Below are positions 1-8,381 of a stretch of 23,755 bases of DNA, piece after piece. A program made the position numbers and the translations under genes. This DNA is from an uncultured Terriglobus sp. (lineage in GTDB: Bacteria > Acidobacteriota > Terriglobia > Terriglobales > Acidobacteriaceae). The notes beneath the pieces were generated by a model. That model worked only from the letters and a program-made list of their open reading frames with translations. It was not told where the DNA came from and did not search any database. The DNA lies in contig CALMRM010000261.1 of NCBI GenBank assembly GCA_937871605.1, positions 1-23,755 of the forward strand. The letters are read 5' to 3'. Position 1 is the stretch's first letter, and each line of letters starts with the position of its first letter.

Positions 1-196
1 CTCCGACGCGGCGAAGACCCCTGCGGTGCAGGTGAACACCGTGTCAGGACTGATGGAGCGGCCAGACGGCAACAACGTGGACATCGACCGTGAGTCCGTG
101 CTGCTTTCTGAAGCGCAGCTGCAGTACCAGGCAGGCACACAGTTGATGAAGAGCCACTTTCATCAGTTGATGTCTGCCATCAACGGCGACAAGTAG
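1..196 (+). CDS. flgB: FlgB, proximal rod protein (C-terminal part)
   Basis: The last 64 codons of a gene that begins before the window, ending at TAG 194-196. The visible residues contain the FlgB C-terminal signature: RPDGNNVDIDRE (residues 20-31 of the visible part), then SEAQLQYQAGTQLM, which forms the C-terminal rod helix. FlgB is an axial protein at the base of the rod, exported by the flagellar type III system and stacked on FliE in the periplasm. The gene sits 11 nt before flgC and near fliE, the usual neighbours of proximal-rod genes. The start and promoter lie outside the window. Identification rests on the C-terminal motif and the context. Confidence 0.93.
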   Translation, partial: SDAAKTPAVQVNTVSGLMERPDGNNVDIDRESVLLSEAQLQYQAGTQLMKSHFHQLMSAINGDK

Positions 197-207
197 CGGA
201 GCGCCCT

Positions 208-660
208 ATGAGCATTTTTAACGCACTCAACATCAGCGCCTCTGCCCTGACCGCGGAACGGCAGCGCTCCGAGGTGGCGACCAGCAATCTGGCCAACGCG
301 GACACCACGCGCGTGGCTGGCGGCAGCGGTCCGTACCACCGCCGCCAGGTGGTGCTGCAGAGCACCGGCGGCAACGCACAGTTCCGCTCCATGCTGGCGC
401 GTGGCACGGAGACAAGCGCGGGCACCGCGGGAGGTGTACGCCTGACACAGGTGGTGGAGGACAAGGCCGATCCCATCCGTCGCTACGACCCAAGCCACGT
501 GGACGCAGACAAGGACGGCTACGTCTCGTTCCCTGCCGTGAACCCGACGCAGGAGATGGTGGACCTGATGGGCTCTGTGCGCGCCTACCAACTGAATGCA
601 TCGGCCCTTAACGCTTCAAAACAGATGATTCAGCAGTCGATCGATCTCTTGAAGAGCTAG
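208..660 (+). CDS. flgC: FlgC, proximal rod protein
   Basis: 150 residues, close to the usual FlgC length of about 135-150. The N-terminal rod/hook helix region is at residues 5-35, with SNLANADTT as the family's NxANxxT signature. The C-terminal helix carries NPTQEMVDLMGSVRAYQ from residue 112, matching the FlgC pattern of asparagine, EMVD and RAYQ. FlgC is a periplasmic axial component of the proximal rod that assembles with FlgB and FlgF. The ATG at 208 lies 11 nt after flgB and is preceded by GGAG (199-202, 5 nt before the ATG). It is most likely co-transcribed with flgB and fliE. Confidence 0.97.
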   Translation: MSIFNALNISASALTAERQRSEVATSNLANADTTRVAGGSGPYHRRQVVLQSTGGNAQFRSMLARGTETSAGTAGGVRLTQVVEDKADPIRRYDPSHVDADKDGYVSFPAVNPTQEMVDLMGSVRAYQLNASALNASKQMIQQSIDLLKS

Positions 661-691
661 TCACCGCGCAACACCAGGAACGGAGAACGCA

Positions 692-1033
692 ATGATCGCA
701 GGACTTGGACCTGCACTCAGCACGTACAGCAGCATGTACGGCACGGCACTGAACGGCACGGGTGCCACGCAAGGCGCGGCAAAGGTGGCCGGAGCTGCTG
801 GTGAAGACACCGCCAGCTTTTCCGACGCTCTCAAGTCTGCGGTGGGCAGTGTGGACTCCTTGCAGAAAAACGCCGATCAACAAATTACCAACATGCTGAC
901 GGGCACTGGAGATGCCGACCTGAACAAGGTCACGGTGTCCGTGGAAAAGGCCGATGTCGCATTTCAACTCATGATGCAGGTGCGCAACAAGGTTGTGAAC
1001 GCCTATCAAGAGATGGAAAAGATGCAGTTCTGA
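692..1033 (+). CDS. fliE: FliE, MS ring-rod junction protein
   Basis: 113 residues, the normal FliE size. The conserved C-terminal part (residues 82-113) reads VSVEKADVAFQLMMQVRNK followed by VVNAYQEMEKMQF, the FliE hallmark with QVRNK and AYQE. The N-terminal third is Gly/Ala/Thr-rich and variable, as is common. FliE joins the MS ring (FliF) to the proximal rod and is among the first exported substrates. The ATG is preceded by GGAGA about 7 nt upstream. The gene lies between flgC and fliF, the classical position in flgBC-fliE-fliF clusters. Confidence 0.96.
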   Translation: MIAGLGPALSTYSSMYGTALNGTGATQGAAKVAGAAGEDTASFSDALKSAVGSVDSLQKNADQQITNMLTGTGDADLNKVTVSVEKADVAFQLMMQVRNKVVNAYQEMEKMQF

Positions 1034-1049
1034 AAGGGATCGCTGAGGA

Positions 1050-2633
1050 ATGCAGATCACTGCCCTGGAACAGGTAAAGCAGTTGTGGGCACGCATGAGT
1101 TCCCGTCAGCGTCTCCTCATCGGTGGTGGCACGCTTGTCACGATTTTAGCCATGGGTCTCCTGGTGAAGTCCATGGCCTCTCCGGACTACAAGCCGCTCA
1201 TGACGGGGCTGGAGCCGGAAGACGCGCAGGCCATTGCACAGCAGTTGACCGCCAAGAAAATCGATTACAAAACGTCGGCTGACGGCAAGGGCATTGACGT
1301 GGCGGCTGACCAGCTGGACGCTGCCCGCATGGAAGTGGCGAGCCAGGGCACGACCCACAGTGGCAGGCTGGGCTTTGAGCTGTTCGACAAGGCATCGTGG
1401 GGCCAGACTGAGTTCGATGAAAAGGTGAACTATCAGCGCGCTATGGAAGGTGAGCTGGAGCGCACCATCAGCACGCTGAAGGACATTAAGAGCGCACGCG
1501 TGCACCTGGTGCTGTCGCGCTCCAGCGTGTTCCTGGACCGCGAGCGCGCGGCGAAAGCCTCGGTAACGCTGCGTATGAAGCGTGGGCAGTTGAGCCAGGA
1601 TGAACTGGATGCGATCTCCCGCCTGGTGAGTGGAGCGGTGGAAGACCTGTCTCCCGCAGATGTGGTCATTATCGATGCGGACAGCAACGAGCCACTTGGT
1701 CGCAGGCATGGCAGCACGGAAGGCCGAGAGTTGGAAGAGGAACTGTCCAAGCGGCTGGTGACGACGCTGGGCCCTGCTGTGGGTGCGGACAACCTGCGCG
1801 CCAGCGTAAATGTGGAGTACGACATGTCGTCCACGGAAGAGAGCCAGGACGAATACGATCCCGCCGTCTCTGCCCTGCTCAGCACGCAAAAGTCGCATGA
1901 GCAGGCCGCAGATGGCGCGGGTGCAGGCGGCGTGGCGGGCACCACCGGAAACCTGGGGGCTGGCACCGCGGCAGACCAGGATGCGGCCACCACCGAGGCG
2001 GGTACGCAGATGACAACGTCGGAAAACTCTGTTTATGGCGTGGACAAGACACAGCGCCATACGGTGCGTCCGGCTGGCCGCATCCGGCGTGTGACGGCCG
2101 CCATCCTCGTGAACGACGAACAGACGCGCAAGATGGTGGGCAACAAGCTGGTGACGACCCCGGTGCATCGCACACCCGCCCAGTTGAAGCAGCTGGAAAC
2201 ACTCGCGGGCGCAGTGCTGGGCGTCGATCCGCGTCGCGGGGACGTGATCACCGTGGAAAACATCACCTTCAACGACAGCGGGCCAGATGTACCGCCGACG
2301 CTGAGCGTTCGTCTGCAGCAGGGCGTGAACGACTATGCGACGCCGCTGCGGTATGGCTCACTCCTGCTCATGCTGGTGGTGGGTTGGGCTCTGCTCTTCC
2401 GCCCGCTGCAGAAGCAGTTCACCGCTTCCATGAAGGAACTGCCTGCACCGGTCGCGGCTACTGGTACTGGGCTGTCTGTGATCGCAGGTGGCCTGCCAGA
2501 AGACCAGCTACAGCCCGGCGACACAGCAACGCAAGGTGCAGGGTTGAAGCGGCAGCTTTCCGAGATGGTGCAGGCCGAGCCTGCCGCCATGACACGGACG
2601 CTGCAGGCCTGGCTGCAGGAGGAGCAGGGATGA
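1050..2633 (+). CDS. fliF: FliF, flagellar MS-ring protein
   Basis: 527 residues, within the FliF range. The first membrane segment is at about residues 22-39. The periplasmic ring-building motifs follow: YKPLMTGLEPEDAQ near 47, and EFDEKVNYQRAMEGELERTI from about 121, the YscJ/FliF signature. A Gly/Ala/Thr-rich insertion lies near 285-325. The second membrane segment is at about 437-452. The cytoplasmic C-terminus (503-527, starting LSEMVQAEP) is the FliG-binding helix. FliF forms the inner-membrane ring that houses the export gate. AAAGGGA at 1033-1039 is the likely ribosome binding site. The stop overlaps the fliG start as ATGA, implying translational coupling. Confidence 0.98.
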   Translation: MQITALEQVKQLWARMSSRQRLLIGGGTLVTILAMGLLVKSMASPDYKPLMTGLEPEDAQAIAQQLTAKKIDYKTSADGKGIDVAADQLDAARMEVASQGTTHSGRLGFELFDKASWGQTEFDEKVNYQRAMEGELERTISTLKDIKSARVHLVLSRSSVFLDRERAAKASVTLRMKRGQLSQDELDAISRLVSGAVEDLSPADVVIIDADSNEPLGRRHGSTEGRELEEELSKRLVTTLGPAVGADNLRASVNVEYDMSSTEESQDEYDPAVSALLSTQKSHEQAADGAGAGGVAGTTGNLGAGTAADQDAATTEAGTQMTTSENSVYGVDKTQRHTVRPAGRIRRVTAAILVNDEQTRKMVGNKLVTTPVHRTPAQLKQLETLAGAVLGVDPRRGDVITVENITFNDSGPDVPPTLSVRLQQGVNDYATPLRYGSLLLMLVVGWALLFRPLQKQFTASMKELPAPVAATGTGLSVIAGGLPEDQLQPGDTATQGAGLKRQLSEMVQAEPAAMTRTLQAWLQEEQG

Positions 2634-3652
2634 GCGAGATATCCGACTACAGCAGCCTGAAAGGGATGCAAAAGGCCGCGGTACTGCTGACCGTGTTGCC
2701 CGATGACGCGGCGGCAGTCATCTTTCGCAACCTGCCCGAAGATGACCTGCAACAGTTGACCCGCGAGATCAGCAGGCTGGGCCGTGTCGATCCACAGGTC
2801 AGCGAACAGGTGCTGCGCGAGTACTTCAAGCTGACGCGCAAGCGCGACTACCTGACACGCGGTGGGAGTGACACTGCAACGCGACTGCTGGTGAAGGCCT
2901 TTGGCGAGAACGGCGCCAAGACCATGCAGCACCAGATGATTCGCACCGAGGAACTGAACAGCGGCCGTGCGGAAAGCCTGCAAAAGGCCGATCCCAAGCA
3001 GTTGGCGCGCCTCTTGGAAGGCGAGCACCCACAGACGGTTGCGCTGGTGCTGGGCCACCTGGAGCCGAAACAGGCCTCAGCCCTGCTGATGCAGTTGCCG
3101 CGATCCACACGTGCGGAAAGTGTGCGGCGCCTGGCCAACCTGCGGCAGTTTTCTCCAGCCATTGCGGAGCGTATTTCAGCCGCATTTCACCGGCGGCTGC
3201 GGTCTGCAGGTGAAATCAATAAGCGCACCTACTCCGGCTTTCAGAACGTCGCGGCGCTCATGAACAGTATCGATGGAGAGACCTCGCGCGAGATTCTGGA
3301 GTCGGTGGAGGCACGGGATAGCAAGCTGGCGAGCAGTATCCGTGAGCTGATGTTTACGTTCGACGACTTCATGCGGCTGGACGATGCGCAGCTGCGTGAG
3401 CTGTCGTCTGCCGTGGACCGCAAGCTGCTCGCGCTCGCTCTCAAGGGCACCAACCAGGAGCTGCGGGAGCGCTTCTTCAAAACCATGAGCCAGCGCGCCG
3501 TAGAAATGCTGAAGGAAGATATGGATGCGTTAGGACCCGTACGTGGCAAAGATGTTCTGCGCGCGCACAGCGAGATGGTCAGCACCGCGCGGCAGCTGGA
3601 GCAAGAGGGCAAGATGAACCTGCGCAACGATGAAGGAGACACCTTTGTTTAA
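2630..3652 (+). CDS. fliG: FliG, rotor / motor switch protein
   Basis: 340 residues. The ATG at 2630 is chosen because it overlaps the fliF stop (ATGA) and begins with MSEISDYSSLKGMQKAAVLL, the expected FliG start. A longer reading from 2384 is out-of-frame fliF sequence. The EHPQ motif is at 132-135. The C-terminal torque domain aligns well with enteric FliG. Its charged residues are kept: K272 in LALKG, R289 in MSQRA, E296/D297 in KEDMD, and R305 in GPVR. FliG links FliF to FliM and faces the stator. Its last 23 nt overlap the longest reading of fliH. Confidence 0.98.
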   Translation: MSEISDYSSLKGMQKAAVLLTVLPDDAAAVIFRNLPEDDLQQLTREISRLGRVDPQVSEQVLREYFKLTRKRDYLTRGGSDTATRLLVKAFGENGAKTMQHQMIRTEELNSGRAESLQKADPKQLARLLEGEHPQTVALVLGHLEPKQASALLMQLPRSTRAESVRRLANLRQFSPAIAERISAAFHRRLRSAGEINKRTYSGFQNVAALMNSIDGETSREILESVEARDSKLASSIRELMFTFDDFMRLDDAQLRELSSAVDRKLLALALKGTNQELRERFFKTMSQRAVEMLKEDMDALGPVRGKDVLRAHSEMVSTARQLEQEGKMNLRNDEGDTFV

Positions 3653-4277
3653 CACCGTTCCAGGCTCCCTGGCCTCGCTCGAGTACCGCGACATCACGTT
3701 TCTGCAGTCCATCGCGCCTCCTGACACCCTGCCGCCGCTGTTGCCTGGCGTTCCAGAGCATGAGGTGGAGCAACGTGTGGCCGCTGCACGCGCTGCTGCG
3801 ATGGCCGAGGCCGAGCAGCGGATGCGTGCGCACAGTGCCGAGCTACAGCAGCGCGCGCAGCAGCAGGTGGCCACGGCGCTGGACGCGTTCCACCGCGAAC
3901 GCACCGCCTACTTCGACCACGTGGAAGAAGGCATCGTGCAGCTTGCGCTTTCCATTGCGCGGAAGATTCTGCAGCGCGAAAGCGAGCTCGACCCCACGCT
4001 GCTGGCAGGGCTTGTGCGCATCGCACTGGACCGTATGCAGAGCGGCACCGCCGTTCAGGTGCGGGTTGCCCCAACGGAGGCAGACCTGTGGCGTTCACTG
4101 TCCAAAGAAGGCAACGGCGCAGAGCGTTGGCAGGTGCAAGAGGACGCGCACTTGCAACCCGGAGACTGCCTGGTGCAGACAGAAATGGGCGAGGCACACT
4201 TCGGCCTGGAAGCGCAGATCTGCGATGTGGAACAGAGTTTTCGTGGCCTGCTGGCGCATAAACCTGGTGCCCGGTGA
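3630..4277 (+). CDS. fliH: FliH, export ATPase stator/regulator
   Basis: 215 residues from the ATG at 3630, or 210 from a TTG at 3645. An Ala/Glu/Gln-rich helical stretch (about 44-95) precedes a conserved C-terminal part: LALSIARKILQRE (105-117), DPTLLAGLVRIALDRM (121-136), and HLQPGDCLVQTEMGEAHFGL (174-193). FliH dimerises, holds FliI inactive until docking, and anchors the ATPase to the C-ring. AAGGAGA at 3633-3639 lies 5 nt before the TTG at 3645. That makes the TTG the better-supported start, since the ATG at 3630 has no clear site. The gene overlaps fliG by 8 or 23 nt and fliI by 4 nt. Confidence 0.93.
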   Translation: MKETPLFNTVPGSLASLEYRDITFLQSIAPPDTLPPLLPGVPEHEVEQRVAAARAAAMAEAEQRMRAHSAELQQRAQQQVATALDAFHRERTAYFDHVEEGIVQLALSIARKILQRESELDPTLLAGLVRIALDRMQSGTAVQVRVAPTEADLWRSLSKEGNGAERWQVQEDAHLQPGDCLVQTEMGEAHFGLEAQICDVEQSFRGLLAHKPGAR

Positions 4278-5578
4278 GCGCTGTTTTCCAGCAGATGACG
4301 CAGTACCTGAACGGGTGCCAGCCGGTGCGCTGGCACGGCCACGTGGTGCGCGTGAGTAACAACCTGATTGAGTCGGCTGGCCCTTTCGGGTCAGTCGGCG
4401 AGTCGCTAGAGGTGCACGGCACCGATGGACGCAAGTACTCGGGCGAGATCATCGGATTTCGCGGCAAGACGATCCTGTCCATGATGACCGAGTCGCCGGT
4501 GGGCATTCGGCTGGGCGACACCGTGACGGCTCTGGGGCGCAGACCTTCCGTCGGTGTCGGTCCACAGATGCTGGGCCGGGTGCTGGATGCGAATGGCCGT
4601 CCCATCGACAAGCTAGGACCGTATCGCTCCACAGCCATGCGGGAGATCAATGCTGACGCACCGGACCCGCTCTCTCGCGTGCCCATCCGTGAGCCGCTGG
4701 GCTCAGGCATACGCGCGCTGGATGCGTTTGTTCTTTGCGGGCGCGGCCAGCGCCTTGGAGTGTTTGGCGGCAGCGGTGTGGGCAAGAGCACGTTGCTGGG
4801 CATGATGGCGCGCGGCACTGAGGCCGACGTGATCGTGATGGCGCTGGTGGGCGAACGCGGCCGCGAGGTAGGCGAGTTCCTGGAGGTGCTGGGCGAGGAG
4901 GGACGCAGCCGCGCGGTGATCGTGGTATCCACGTCGAACGAGCCGCCGCTCCTGCGCCTGCGCGCGCCCATAGTCGCCACCGCGATAGCGGAGTCTTTCG
5001 CAGCCGAGGGCAAGAACGTGTTGCTGGTGGTCGATTCCCTCACCCGCTTTGCCATGGCGCAACGGGAAATCGGCCTGGCAGCGGGCGAGCCGCCCACAGC
5101 CAAAGGCTATACGCCGTCTGTGCTCAATAAGCTTGCAAGCCTGGTAGAGCGCGCCGGGCGCTTTGCCCAGGGCAGCATTACCGCGTTCTACACGGTTCTG
5201 ATGGAAGGCGACGACCAGCAGGATCCTGTTGTAGACACGGTGCGGTCACTGTTGGACGGTCACATCATCCTGGACCGCACGCTCGCCACCAGGGGCCACT
5301 ACCCGCCCATCGCGGTACTCGACAGCCTGAGCCGGTTGATGCCCAGCATTGCCTCGCCAGAGCACGCGGGCAAAGCCGCGGACGTGCGCACACTGCTGTC
5401 GGCATGGACCCGCTCGGAAGACCTTATCCGCATCGGTGCCTACCAGCGCGGGTCGGACCCACTGCTGGACCGTGCCGTCGATCGGCTACCCGCAATCCAG
5501 CAGTTCCTGTGTCAGAGCAGCCACCAGCAGTGCACCTATGCCGAGTCGGTCAACGGCCTGCTGGCTATCCCCGCGTAA
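4274..5578 (+). CDS. fliI: FliI, flagellar export ATPase
   Basis: 434 residues, the typical FliI length, starting at a GTG whose last bases overlap the fliH stop (GTGA). The F1-beta-like ATPase core is clear. Walker A is GGSGVGKST at 165-173. GERGREVGEF at 193-202 contains the catalytic glutamate region. Walker B ends at D254 in LLVVDSLTRFAMAQRE. The substrate/ring region LVERAGRF follows. FliI hexamers at the base of the export gate hydrolyse ATP to help deliver substrates. The gene lies in the canonical fliH-fliI-fliJ order. No key residue looks altered. Confidence 0.98.
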   Translation: MSAVFQQMTQYLNGCQPVRWHGHVVRVSNNLIESAGPFGSVGESLEVHGTDGRKYSGEIIGFRGKTILSMMTESPVGIRLGDTVTALGRRPSVGVGPQMLGRVLDANGRPIDKLGPYRSTAMREINADAPDPLSRVPIREPLGSGIRALDAFVLCGRGQRLGVFGGSGVGKSTLLGMMARGTEADVIVMALVGERGREVGEFLEVLGEEGRSRAVIVVSTSNEPPLLRLRAPIVATAIAESFAAEGKNVLLVVDSLTRFAMAQREIGLAAGEPPTAKGYTPSVLNKLASLVERAGRFAQGSITAFYTVLMEGDDQQDPVVDTVRSLLDGHIILDRTLATRGHYPPIAVLDSLSRLMPSIASPEHAGKAADVRTLLSAWTRSEDLIRIGAYQRGSDPLLDRAVDRLPAIQQFLCQSSHQQCTYAESVNGLLAIPA

Positions 5579-5587
5579 TGAGTGACG

Positions 5588-6049
5588 ATGAAGAAGCCTG
5601 AGCCGTTGCGGGTCGTTCTTTCACTTCGAGAACGTCACCAGGATGCAGCGGAACGCTCCCTGTCAGAAGCCCTTGCGCAGCAGCAGCAGGCAGAGCAACT
5701 CTTATCGGCTCTGCGAGAAGATCTGCGGCGAACAACATCCACACCCTATGAGGCGTCGGGTACGTTGCTGAACATCGTGGAGCTGCAGCAGCGAGCCCTA
5801 CGCGTACCGCACCTGCGTCAGCTCTGCACAAACGCGGAGATTGCGCTGCTGGAACGCAAGACACATGTGAAGGAACAGCAGCAGAGCTACTTGGAGGCGC
5901 GGCGCGCCCGTGAAGTGGTGGAAGCCCTGCTGAAGCAGAGAAAGCAACTGGAACAGGCCAAACAAAGCAGGCACGACACCAAGGTGTCAGAGGATCTCTT
6001 CCTTGGCCGCAGGATGCTCCACACAGGCGCGGACGGCACCGAAGTCTAA
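5588..6049 (+). CDS. fliJ: FliJ, export ATPase central stalk / chaperone escort
   Basis: 153 residues from the ATG at 5588 (MKKPEPLRVVLSLRER). A GTG two codons upstream (5582) is possible. The protein is almost wholly charged and helical, rich in Gln, Glu, Arg and Leu with heptad-like spacing, as expected of the FliJ two-helix coiled coil. The N-terminal pattern, with basic residues before LRER...DAAERSLSEAL, resembles FliJ family starts. FliJ inserts in the FliI ring and contacts FlhA. It follows fliI by 9 nt. Sequence conservation in this family is low, so context carries much of the call. Confidence 0.87.
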   Translation: MKKPEPLRVVLSLRERHQDAAERSLSEALAQQQQAEQLLSALREDLRRTTSTPYEASGTLLNIVELQQRALRVPHLRQLCTNAEIALLERKTHVKEQQQSYLEARRAREVVEALLKQRKQLEQAKQSRHDTKVSEDLFLGRRMLHTGADGTEV

Positions 6050-6133
6050 GCAGGGAGGCAGATCGCTACGCGGCGCTCATGCATCTGTCCTCACCAGCCG
6101 ATAGGGGTAGCGAAGGGGTGATGCATTCCACGC

Positions 6134-7801
6134 ATGCCGTTCTCCGTCAAAGTGAGCGCCGCAGACAAGGCAGATGCCGCGACAGCACCGGTGTCCGCCA
6201 GCGGCAGCGCGGCAAACCCACAGGCAACCAGCCTGGGCGACACGTTTGCGGCCCTCATGCAGGCTTGCCTGCCAGCCACACAGAGCACAGCCAAGGCGGT
6301 TGGCGGTCAAGGCGCCAAGCCCTCTCAACAAACAGATCTTTTTAACTCGCCTACTCGCACACGGAAGGGTGCTGCGGATGCTTCGGACCCTGCGACCATG
6401 CCACTCCTTGTCGCACAGCTACCCGTACCGGTGGTGCTGCCCGGCATGTCCGTTGACACATCACAGGTAAGTGACCAAGACACCCCGGACGGGGCTAAAA
6501 GCTCCTCTCGGGCAAACGTGGATGCAGGACAGCCGATTGCAACGAATCCCAGTACAGACGCAGCGGTAGACCAGCCTGCGGGCGCGAACGCGTCCGGGCC
6601 GACGAACGGTACCTCACAGTCGGTGCAGGAGCTCGTGAGGGCTTTGTCGTCGAGTGCGGACGCCGGGGAGCCGGTGGCTACCGCGCCTACGCTCCGGCAT
6701 CCTGCCGCGCAGGCACCGACGTCGCAGCAGCCAGCGCTACAGGTGACGGCGCACACGGCAAGCCTAAGTTCCCCGTCTGTACCCGCACACGCCTTGCATG
6801 CTGCGCTTCCAGCCGGTGGAGTCACGGCTGCAAGCGTCGACAGCGCCCCAGCGATACAACGAACTGCCGGTCAGAAGCAGTACGCACGGATGGATGCGCG
6901 GGGCTCACTTCTGAGTACGTCTTCAACCTTCGCCAGCGCTCCTTCCACGTCAACCCGCGAAGCACTCTCGAGTACGGTGACACCGCAGGCGTCAGCCGCC
7001 AGCGCTGCGGCCTGGCTCGTGCTACCAGCCACCGGTAGTGACGCACAGGCTTCCCTGACAAGTACGACGATGCTGACCGGGTACGCCGGCCAGGGTGCAT
7101 CTGCTGTGGTGCCCACCGCGCAGGCTGCTGTCGGCGATGCATCTTCCGAGTCACAGGACGACGCAGACGGTGGGACGCCTGCCGAGCGGAAGAGCAGCCA
7201 AGGCGCACCCCGCACGGGCACATCGTTGACTGAAGGTGACAGTCGCGTCGGCATGAGCGGCTGGGTGGGCACCACGGGTACGCACAGCGACCCAGCAGCA
7301 CAGCGGACCGGTCTCGAGGCACCCGAGGCCAGGAGCGGCTTGACGAACCTGAGCCTTGACCGGATTGCGGCGGAATCGTCAGCGCGGCGGCTCACCAATG
7401 CGCTGCGGTCCGACATGAGCTTTGGCGTGCAGACGGCAGCGTTCGGCAAGGTCAACATTCAGGCGACTCTGCATGGCGATCAACTGCTCTCGCAAATCTC
7501 GCTGGAGCATGCCCACGGGAACGCCTCCACCTTAGCCGCGCACATGCCGTTGCTGGAGTTCACGTTGGGCGAGAAATACAAGCTGAACGCCACCGTTACG
7601 GTTCAGAACAGTGGTACGGCGATGAGCGGTGGCAGTCAGGAATCACCCACGCAAGGGAACCGTCAGCAAAACACAGGCCCATCGCCACAGAAGCTCATGC
7701 CTGCAGGCGGTGTGATGCCAACCACCACCGTCTCGCCAGAGCGGCGGCAGACTCAAGAGCGGCCTGCACCAGCCGCTGACAGGCTCGACCTGGTCATTTA
7801 A
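6134..7801 (+). CDS. fliK: FliK, hook-length control protein
   Basis: 555 residues. About 410 N-terminal residues are low-complexity Ala/Ser/Thr/Gly/Gln sequence, as expected of an unfolded molecular ruler. The Flg_hook-type C-terminal domain spans about 415-495, with FGKVNIQATLHGDQLLSQIS and HMPLLEFTLGEKY. It matches the pattern in which a glycine-containing strand is followed by a loop that ends in a short Leu-rich helix. FliK measures the hook and triggers FlhB to switch specificity to filament substrates. The ATG at 6134 has only a distant GGGG (6115-6118), and an in-frame TGA at 6119-6121 blocks extension. Expression may depend on read-through from fliJ. The gene precedes flgD and flgE, a common arrangement. 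Confidence 0.9.
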   Translation: MPFSVKVSAADKADAATAPVSASGSAANPQATSLGDTFAALMQACLPATQSTAKAVGGQGAKPSQQTDLFNSPTRTRKGAADASDPATMPLLVAQLPVPVVLPGMSVDTSQVSDQDTPDGAKSSSRANVDAGQPIATNPSTDAAVDQPAGANASGPTNGTSQSVQELVRALSSSADAGEPVATAPTLRHPAAQAPTSQQPALQVTAHTASLSSPSVPAHALHAALPAGGVTAASVDSAPAIQRTAGQKQYARMDARGSLLSTSSTFASAPSTSTREALSSTVTPQASAASAAAWLVLPATGSDAQASLTSTTMLTGYAGQGASAVVPTAQAAVGDASSESQDDADGGTPAERKSSQGAPRTGTSLTEGDSRVGMSGWVGTTGTHSDPAAQRTGLEAPEARSGLTNLSLDRIAAESSARRLTNALRSDMSFGVQTAAFGKVNIQATLHGDQLLSQISLEHAHGNASTLAAHMPLLEFTLGEKYKLNATVTVQNSGTAMSGGSQESPTQGNRQQNTGPSPQKLMPAGGVMPTTTVSPERRQTQERPAPAADRLDLVI

Positions 7802-7868
7802 CCGCATTCCACGTTCGCCCAGAAGTTGAGCTCTGCTGAACTCCACTACGACTTAGAAAAGGAACCCG

Positions 7869-8339
7869 ATGCCCCTCTCTCTCGATAGCACCAGCCTTGG
7901 CGCAAACGCCGTCAGCCAGCTGCCGACACCCACCAAGGCTCAGGCCACCACGGCAAGTTCCAGCACGGACAGCGGCATGGGAAACGTGAAGGACCTGAGC
8001 AGCACCTTTCTGCAGCTGTTGACCCAGGAACTGCAGAACCAGGACCCGACCGCGCCGATGGACAGCACGCAAATGGTCGGTCAGATGATTTCACTTAACC
8101 AGCTGGAGCAGCTGACCAGCATTAATCAGACGCTCAGCACCCAAGCAGGGTCCAGTTCTTCCACGCAGGCAGGGTCCGGTACACCTTCCGCAACGAGCAA
8201 AGCAGTGGATGCAAGCGGCGGTCTCGCCCAATCATCCTCGGCAGGTGCCGCGCAGGCCGCCATGCAGGCAGCCTCCATGGGCAACACACTTGGCACCACA
8301 TCGTCCCTGCTGCAGAGCGCGGGTCTCACCGGTAACTAA
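7869..8339 (+). CDS. flgD: FlgD, hook cap / scaffold (short form)
   Basis: 156 residues, shorter than the roughly 220-230 of enteric FlgD. The conserved N-terminal domain is at about 40-90: DLSSTFLQLLTQELQNQDP, then APMDSTQMVGQMISLNQLEQ. The region after about 92 is Ser/Thr/Ala/Gly-rich, and no Ig-like/Tudor C-terminal domain is visible. FlgD caps the growing hook and lets FlgE subunits polymerise. A clear ribosome binding site (AAAGGAA) lies about 6 nt before the ATG. It is followed directly by flgE. The missing C-terminal domain is a real absence in this ORF, with no sign of a frameshift in the 42-nt gap to flgE. Confidence 0.94.
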   Translation: MPLSLDSTSLGANAVSQLPTPTKAQATTASSSTDSGMGNVKDLSSTFLQLLTQELQNQDPTAPMDSTQMVGQMISLNQLEQLTSINQTLSTQAGSSSSTQAGSGTPSATSKAVDASGGLAQSSSAGAAQAAMQAASMGNTLGTTSSLLQSAGLTGN

Positions 8340-8381
8340 CGGCTTGTTCTAAACCGTCCCAACGAAATCAGGAGCTTCCCT

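Noticed and set aside
2384..2629. N-terminal extension of fliG to 2384, and similarly flhB to 12446
   Set aside because: The extensions are out-of-frame translations of fliF and fliR. The FliG and FlhB family starts fit ATG 2630 and TTG 12647.
3694..5103. A 469-codon open frame on the minus strand across fliH and fliI, and many smaller antisense frames
   Set aside because: They lie wholly opposite strongly conserved flagellar genes, are Arg/Ser/Pro-rich with no family motif, and are expected by chance in GC-rich coding DNA.
6097..6104. GCCGATAG upstream of fliK as a sigma-28 -10 element
   Set aside because: The bases 11 nt further upstream (around 6078-6085) show no TAAA-like -35, unlike the site before flgF.
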